Source of the DNA: a virus
Reading direction: 5' to 3' (one strand)
Virus record (IMG/VR): IMGVR_UViG_3300013137_002261
Location: 1-26,847 of that record
DNA: 26,847 bases
A program made the position numbers and the translations under genes. The notes under the pieces were generated by a model, which was not told the origin of the DNA, ran no database searches, and was given only the letters and a program-made list of their open reading frames with translations. This document shows, piece by piece, positions 23,543-26,847 of this stretch (position 1 is its first letter; each line of letters starts with the position of its first letter).

Positions 23543-23989
23543 TTATCCAATTTCAAATTCCCAACTTTCATGATGTTGCTTCCAGCTCTTTTGTTCTGGA
23601 TGTTGCTTCTTAAAAAGATTTAAAATAGCTCGCCTATTAATTCTTTTTAATACGTAAATATCATCAAGAGAATCGCTAGTAAAAGCAACACCTCGTTGTA
23701 CACCACTCTCCTCCCAGGTCAAGACTAAAAGTTTGACTTTCTCCTCCTTAATAAATGGAAAATCAAAAAAGCTAATAACTCTAGAGATTATTCTACGTAA
23801 ACAAAGATTTCTATCTAGATGACAGCTTGCCACACCTGAATCCGAAGCTTGACAACGTACACACGCCAGTCTAGGAACAGCCGTATCCCTAGAAATAAGC
23901 TTGCATTCATATGCAAACTCATCCAAAGACATTAAAACAGCTGTAAAACCGTTACTGGACTTGAGAGCATGAGCAACAATACGAGGCAC
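23543..23989 (-). CDS. Unknown protein with a cysteine cluster
   Basis: A 148-residue protein with ACVRCQASDS and SCHLDRNLC at about residues 42-63; the Cys/His residues may bind a metal. The C-terminal 30 residues are polar and basic with many His, Gln and Lys (KKQHPEQKSWKQHHESW). No known family is recognised. The start is a GTG with GAGG six bases before it. It follows the secreted protein at 24010-24465 by 20 bases. Confidence 0.65.
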   Translation of the reverse strand: MPRIVAHALKSSNGFTAVLMSLDEFAYECKLISRDTAVPRLACVRCQASDSGVASCHLDRNLCLRRIISRVISFFDFPFIKEEKVKLLVLTWEESGVQRGVAFTSDSLDDIYVLKRINRRAILNLFKKQHPEQKSWKQHHESWEFEIG

Positions 23990-24009
23990 GCGCGACCTCT
24001 TCCTCCCCC

Positions 24010-24465
24010 TTAGGGGCGAGTCACGCTATACACCAAAGTGGCACCAATGGCAAGCCCCAAAGCACCAAAAACGTAAGGGCGCCACGCTGGCACGGACGAT
24101 GCAGACAACTCCGCGAGATCTAGGCGAAGTTGGTCAATAGTTCGGTCTTTAACTTCGATTACACCTGTGTAATAGGTGCGCATAATAGCTTTATCAGCAT
24201 CACACTTACTACGGTCAATAGCAGCAACACTGTCTTTAGACTTAAGCTTAACTAGACAAGCCGCCTCACACTCCTGTGCAGCTGATACTAACCGCATGGA
24301 GGCATCTCCTGTAAGACAGTATCGTGTAACAGTAAAAACTACAGACTTACGGGCTGGAACCGTTATTCGTGGCAACTCACTTTCTTGTGCGCTTACGGGG
24401 CTCGCGGTTAATAACAGCATCAAGAGCGCTATTGACTGCCTCAGGATCTTTTGAAAGAGCTTCAT
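24010..24465 (-). CDS. Secreted, C-terminally anchored protein (spanin-like layout)
   Basis: A 151-residue protein with an N-terminal signal peptide (hydrophobic SIALLMLLLTASPVSA, then QES, a likely signal peptidase I site), a Cys-containing exported domain, a short coiled-coil-like segment (EVKDRTIDQLRLDLAEL) and a C-terminal membrane span (YVFGALGLAIGATLVYSV). Its first 30 codons are read inside the 3' end of the coiled-coil gene at 24377-24742 in another frame. That resembles overlapping Rz/Rz1 spanin genes, but there is no lipobox cysteine, so a spanin call is only a possibility. The second repeat copy has a stop at the fifth codon of this frame, so only this copy is functional. Confidence 0.7.
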   Translation of the reverse strand: MKLFQKILRQSIALLMLLLTASPVSAQESELPRITVPARKSVVFTVTRYCLTGDASMRLVSAAQECEAACLVKLKSKDSVAAIDRSKCDADKAIMRTYYTGVIEVKDRTIDQLRLDLAELSASSVPAWRPYVFGALGLAIGATLVYSVTRP

Positions 24466-24774
24466 TTTTATCGCTCACTTCAGCAACAGCCGCAGCTATC
24501 CTTTCTGGTTCCGTTTCGAGGATTGCTGCTTTATCTGCATTGCTTTTCGTTTGAGAGTTAGCAAGTGCTGCATCTCGCTCGGACTCAAATTTAGATATTT
24601 CTTCTCTTTCTTCTTTTCCCCTAATAAAAAGCTTCTTAAGAATTGCCAAAGCTGGATTAGCCTTTGATAGAGCAAGATATCCTGCTACTATGACAAGGAT
24701 ACCCAGAAGCCACTTCCAATACTTATAAATAAATTTAAACATTATTTACCTTTTACAGCTTTATACCAAAGATT
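24367..24774. repeat. 408-bp tandem repeat, copy 1 (intact)
   Basis: First copy of a direct tandem duplication with a period of exactly 408 bases (for example CTA at 24685 and 25093). It carries the full coiled-coil gene and the last codons of a copy of the upstream membrane gene (NLWYKAVKGK). Against copy 2 I count 26 base differences in 24367-24649, none in 24650-24759, and one at 24760. Confidence 0.9.
24377..24742 (-). CDS. Membrane-anchored coiled-coil protein, intact repeat copy
   Basis: A 121-residue protein with one N-terminal membrane span (KWLLGILVIVAGYLAL) followed by a charged, Ala/Glu-rich helix (KEEREEISKFESERDAA and onward) and a basic tail (REPRKRTRK). The layout (N-terminal anchor, long helix outside) is that of a phage i-spanin such as Rz, or of a membrane-anchored accessory protein. 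AAAGG six bases before the ATG supports the start. A disrupted tandem copy lies upstream, about 87% identical in the shared protein part. The next gene starts inside its 3' end. Confidence 0.75.
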   Translation of the reverse strand: MFKFIYKYWKWLLGILVIVAGYLALSKANPALAILKKLFIRGKEEREEISKFESERDAALANSQTKSNADKAAILETEPERIAAAVAEVSDKNEALSKDPEAVNSALDAVINREPRKRTRK

Positions 24775-25075
24775 TCGTGGCAACTCACTTTCTTGTGCGC
24801 TTACGGGGCACACGATTAATAACAGCATCAAGAGCACTATTGACTGCCTCAGGATCCTTTAAAAGAGCTTCATTTTTATCACTCACCTCAGCAATAGCCA
24901 CAGCTATCCTTTCTGGCTCCGTTTCGATGATCGCTGCTTTATCTGCATTACTTTTCGCTTGAGAGTCAGCAAGTTCTGTATCTCGCTCGGACTCAAGTTT
25001 AAATATTTCTTCTCTTTCTTCTTTTCCTCTAATAAAGATCTTTTTAAGAACTGCCAGAGCTGGATTAGCCTTTGA

Positions 25076-25250
25076 TAGAGCAAGATATCCTGCTATCTTT
25101 CTAGTGCGCACAAGTGTGCACTGGTAGTTCCTGCTTCGTCCAAGCCGGTTTCATTAGAGCCGAAGCTCTAATCAGAGCCTTCTTGTCCACAGGCGTAACT
25201 TCCCCCGTAGCCCGAGGTACTGGTTTCAGGTTGATTGCCGCGTTTACGTC
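25076..25250 (-). ncRNA. Predicted TnpB guide (omega/re) RNA
   Basis: TnpB proteins use an RNA made from the 3' end of tnpB through the element end, with the flanking DNA as the guide. Here the tnpB stop (25101) is only five bases before the element boundary, so the scaffold must lie within the tnpB coding end. The near-palindrome AGTGCACACTTGTGCGCACT (25102-25121 region) could form part of it. The guide would be the minus strand just left of 25095, beginning CAGGATATCTTGC. The extent given is approximate and inferred from the family. Confidence 0.35.
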
Positions 25251-26297
25251 CCGGTCGTGGACAACCCCACACGTAGGGCACGCCCACTCGCGCACACTTA
25301 ACGGCAGCTTCTTCAAGACATGCCCACAATCAGAACAGGTCTTGGACGACGGGAACCAGCGGTCGTGAACCACGATTTCGGCCCCGTACATTGGCGCTTT
25401 ATAGGTCAACTGCCAACGCAGTTGACCCCACGCTTCATCTACAATCCGCCGCGCCAACTTGTGGTTTCGGACCATGTTCTTCACGCACAAATCCTCGATC
25501 CCGACAGCTTGGTTCTCGCTGACAAGTCTCGTGGTTAGCTTATGCACATAGTCCGACCGGATGTTGGCGATGCGGTTGTGAAGTCGCGCCAGCTTCATAA
25601 CCGACTTCCGTCGGTTGTTACTTCCTTTCTGCTTTCTACTGTGACAACGAGACAGCCGTCGCAGCCGCTTGAGATTATTACCCAGAGCTTTCGGCCCTTG
25701 AACAACCTCGCCAGTAGACAGTGTGGCCGTAGCCTTGATTCCGAGATCCACACCGACGACACCATCGGCGATCCTCTGCTTGTGAACTTCGCCTATCTCT
25801 ACCTGAACGCTGATGTGCCATTGGTCGGCTGTGCGGGAAACCGTTGCCCCGAGTACCTTACCCTCGAAGCGCAATTCCTCCCACATCTTGACCCAACCGA
25901 TCTTCGGTAGGTGTACTCGCTTCCCGTCGAATCGGGCCTTGTCGCAAGCGACGTAAAAGCTGTCCCTCGACTTCCCCTTCTTCTTGAACCGGGGATAGCC
26001 CGGCTTCTCGCCGTTCTTCACGCGGCGAAAGAAATGGTTGAACGCTGCTTGAAGGTCGTCAAACGGTCGCGCATGAGCGTCCCGGTGGATGTCGCGCATC
26101 CAAGGCCACCGCTCATACTTCTCAGTGTTGAACTGCTTCTTGAGACTACGACCAGTCGGCTTCTCGCCCGCCTTGTAGGCCGCCTTCCAGCGCACTAGCG
26201 CCTCGTTGTAGACGAACCGAGCCGTCCCGCACGCCCGTAGGAAGTAGTCCTCCTGCTGAGCATCGGGCACGAGTCGGATTCGGTGGGCGAGGATCAC
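25101..26297 (-). CDS. tnpB: TnpB RNA-guided nuclease, catalytic residues intact
   Basis: A 398-residue TnpB (IS200/IS605 and IS607 OrfB). It has the N-terminal helix-turn-helix-like OrfB region, RuvC I GVDLGIKAT (D184), RuvC II GIEDL (E278), a zinc finger CSDCG (321-325) and CPTCG (340-344), and RuvC III HDRDVNAAINL (D350). All three catalytic acids are present, so the nuclease should be active. TnpB cuts DNA matching its guide RNA beside a short flanking motif and helps the element persist. The start is a GTG overlapping the tnpA-like stop (GTGA). Its high GC content differs sharply from the phage genes and marks recent transfer. Confidence 0.92.
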   Translation of the reverse strand: MILAHRIRLVPDAQQEDYFLRACGTARFVYNEALVRWKAAYKAGEKPTGRSLKKQFNTEKYERWPWMRDIHRDAHARPFDDLQAAFNHFFRRVKNGEKPGYPRFKKKGKSRDSFYVACDKARFDGKRVHLPKIGWVKMWEELRFEGKVLGATVSRTADQWHISVQVEIGEVHKQRIADGVVGVDLGIKATATLSTGEVVQGPKALGNNLKRLRRLSRCHSRKQKGSNNRRKSVMKLARLHNRIANIRSDYVHKLTTRLVSENQAVGIEDLCVKNMVRNHKLARRIVDEAWGQLRWQLTYKAPMYGAEIVVHDRWFPSSKTCSDCGHVLKKLPLSVREWACPTCGVVHDRDVNAAINLKPVPRATGEVTPVDKKALIRASALMKPAWTKQELPVHTCAH

Positions 26298-26494
26298 GGC
26301 TTCAACGCTTCCTTCAACGACTTTTTGTAGTTCCGAAGTCCGTAGAGGTGTTCATCAAGCACGGCCTGTGCGTATGCGCGTCGCCCGGACGGCAGTCGTT
26401 CCGCCTGCAACGTGCCTTCACGATCCCAGCGCTGGAGCGTGCTCCTGCTTCGCCCTAAGTACTCCGCTGCTTTGCCGACAGAAAACATCTTCAT
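26294..26494 (-). CDS. tnpA: Truncated IS607 TnpA: MerR-like HTH only
   Basis: A 66-residue protein matching the N-terminal DNA-binding domain of IS607-type transposases: MFSVGKAAEYLGRSRSTLQR, then WDREGTLQAERLPSGRRAY. The serine recombinase domain that should follow (about 130 or more residues, with its YARVSS-type active site) is missing. There is no room for it in any frame, because tnpB starts at the stop. This indicates an internal deletion or a reduced form. The piece could still bind the element ends or its promoter and act as a repressor, which is inference. The ATG has no clear Shine-Dalgarno site. Confidence 0.8.
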   Translation of the reverse strand: MKMFSVGKAAEYLGRSRSTLQRWDREGTLQAERLPSGRRAYAQAVLDEHLYGLRNYKKSLKEALKP

Positions 26495-26502
26495 GGTGCT
26501 TA

Positions 26503-26531
26503 TGTTTAGCGTATTCTGGGTACGTTGTCAA
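26503..26531 (-). promoter_or_regulatory. Promoter of the tnpA-tnpB unit
   Basis: Minus-strand TTGACA (26526-26531), a 17-bp spacer and TAAACA (26503-26508), close to the sigma70 consensus. It lies inside the element, so it travels with tnpB, and it is only eight bases from the tnpA start. Confidence 0.65.
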
Positions 26532-26605
26532 TAGCTAGATTCACGCTCCTACTATGACAAGGATACCCAGAAGCCACTTCCAATACTTATAAATAAATTT
26601 AAACA

Positions 26606-26847
26606 TTATTTACCTTTTACAGCCTTATACCAAAGATTATGCACCAGTACTGAAGCTCCACCCAAAAGTATACCATAGATCCATTTTGATGATAAAGGTG
26701 CTTCTAAGTAGGAGGTCCCAGGCAACGGAATATACACAAGGAATATGCCATACAAATACGGAAGTAGTGGCACAAAGCGCCTACCTTTACCCTTAAAAAA
26801 AGCCGGTAAAAGCTTTTGCACTAAGTGTACAAGGAAGAAAATTACAA
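26606..26847 (-). CDS. Multi-span membrane protein, holin-like, 5' part outside
   Basis: The frame is open to the window edge, so the gene starts beyond 26847; a GTG at 26821 is an internal alternative. The visible part has about three hydrophobic spans: VIFFLVHLVQKLLPAFF, then VPLLPYLYGIFLVYIPL, then WIYGILLGGASVLVHNLWY, with basic residues between them (FKGKGRR). Small multi-span proteins next to coiled-coil and exported proteins are typical of phage lysis cassettes, but no endolysin is visible and the holin call rests on topology only. The stop overlaps the start of the split repeat gene (TAATG). Its last 10 codons were duplicated with the 408-bp repeat. Confidence 0.6.
   Translation of the reverse strand, partial: VIFFLVHLVQKLLPAFFKGKGRRFVPLLPYLYGIFLVYIPLPGTSYLEAPLSSKWIYGILLGGASVLVHNLWYKAVKGK

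Larger units (their letters stand above)
25093..26548. mobile_element. IS607-type element with tnpB and truncated tnpA
   Basis: A GC-rich insertion of about 1.46 kb in an AT-rich region. Its limits are set exactly by comparison with the intact repeat copy: the flanks resume at CTA on each side (25093-25095 and 26549-26551), so either a 3-bp target duplication or a shared crossover core is present. There are no terminal inverted repeats. It carries a MerR-like helix-turn-helix gene and tnpB, as in IS607, but no serine recombinase domain, so it is non-autonomous by itself. The plus-strand open frames here are GC-rich shadows. Confidence 0.88.
24785..26606 (-). pseudogene. Coiled-coil gene copy 2, split by a mobile element
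   Basis: The second copy of the coiled-coil gene. Its first 19 codons (MFKFIYKYWKWLLGILVIV) are at 26549-26606. The remaining part, from IAGYLALSK to the stop, is at 24785-25095. The element sits between and adds a stop after two foreign codons (GA). A GTG inside the element end (25111) opens a chimeric 108-residue frame MRTRKIAGYLALSK, which lacks the start of the membrane span and has no ribosome site, so it is unlikely to be made as a working protein. The intact copy downstream probably covers the function. Confidence 0.8.
24775..26638. repeat. 408-bp tandem repeat, copy 2, split by the element
   Basis: Second copy of the tandem repeat, consisting of 24775-25095 and 26549-26638 with the IS607-type element between. 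Spacing to copy 1 is constant on both sides of the insertion, with no small indels. Both junctions share CTA. Confidence 0.88.

Noticed and set aside
24010-24465. o-spanin (Rz1-type lipoprotein) call
   Set aside because: The signal peptide ends in SPVSAQ with no lipobox cysteine, and a C-terminal membrane span is present, so only the overlapping layout resembles Rz1.
1117-24962. Plus-strand frames of 60-160 codons across the window
   Set aside because: All overlap better-supported minus-strand genes, lack recognisable motifs and ribosome sites, and leave no plus-strand operon.
24785-25111. 108-residue frame beginning in the element end as an independent gene
   Set aside because: It starts with a GTG without a ribosome site, lacks the start of the membrane anchor, and is simply the 3' part of the split repeat gene.
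25114-26198. Several plus-strand open frames within the element
   Set aside because: They lie opposite tnpB, are Arg/Pro/Leu-rich as expected from a GC-rich antisense frame, and have no ribosome sites or motifs.
1-26847. tRNA genes, CRISPR array, integrase or lysogeny module
   Set aside because: No cloverleaf-like segment, regularly spaced repeats, integrase or repressor gene was seen by reading; a tool-based tRNA scan was not possible.

Overview
The window is a 26.8-kb piece of a tailed double-stranded DNA bacteriophage (Caudoviricetes), mostly AT-rich. Every credible gene lies on the minus strand, so transcription runs from right to left. The phage call rests on a GpA-type large terminase with a small terminase beside it, plus a T4-like set of replication and recombination genes: family A DNA polymerase, DnaB-type helicase, TOPRIM primase, a gp32-like single-stranded DNA-binding protein, a UvsY-like mediator, RecA, an SbcC/SbcD (gp46/gp47) pair, a UvsW-like helicase and a dUTPase. 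No tRNA, rRNA, CRISPR array, integrase or structural gene was seen. The host cannot be named. Promoters with the TTGACA box and clear Shine-Dalgarno sites imply a bacterial host with an ordinary sigma factor. A spanin-like gene layout hints at a Gram-negative host, but weakly.

Layout in transcription order, right to left. (1) 26847-24010: membrane and lysis-like genes. They comprise a multi-span protein cut by the window edge, a 408-bp tandem duplication carrying a membrane-anchored coiled-coil gene, and a secreted protein whose start overlaps that gene. The second repeat copy is interrupted by a GC-rich IS607-type element with an intact TnpB and only the helix-turn-helix part of TnpA. (2) 23989-19940: small unknown genes, a UvsW-like helicase broken by a frameshift just before motif VI, a J-domain protein, and a gene next to the replicative helicase. 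(3) 19914-14806: DnaB-like helicase, primase, zinc-ribbon proteins and DNA polymerase. (4) 14742-12292: UvsY-like protein, SSB and RecA, behind their own promoter. (5) 12295-9684: small overlapping genes, dUTPase, SbcD and a zinc-finger protein. (6) 9682-6183: SbcC, a PD-(D/E)XK nuclease, a tiny zinc protein and an NYN-domain protein, closed by a terminator. (7) 6003-2759: terminase large and small subunits, then a Dam-type methylase. (8) 2588-1: a DUF932 protein, an unknown basic-tailed protein, a terminator, and three small unknown genes, the last cut by the window edge.

Genes are packed tightly, with many stop/start overlaps (ATGA, TAATG, TGATG, GTGA) that suggest translational coupling. 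Helicase, primase and polymerase form the replisome. SSB, the UvsY-like mediator, RecA, SbcCD, UvsW-like helicase and the PD-(D/E)XK nuclease form a recombination-dependent replication and repair set that would feed concatemers to the terminase.

The most notable observations are these. The TnpB guide would perfectly match the uninterrupted repeat copy next door. Divergence between the two repeat copies stops around the insertion site. RecA and the PD-(D/E)XK nuclease share an identical nine-residue acidic N-terminal peptide, encoded with only synonymous differences. The UvsW-like helicase has a -1 frameshift.
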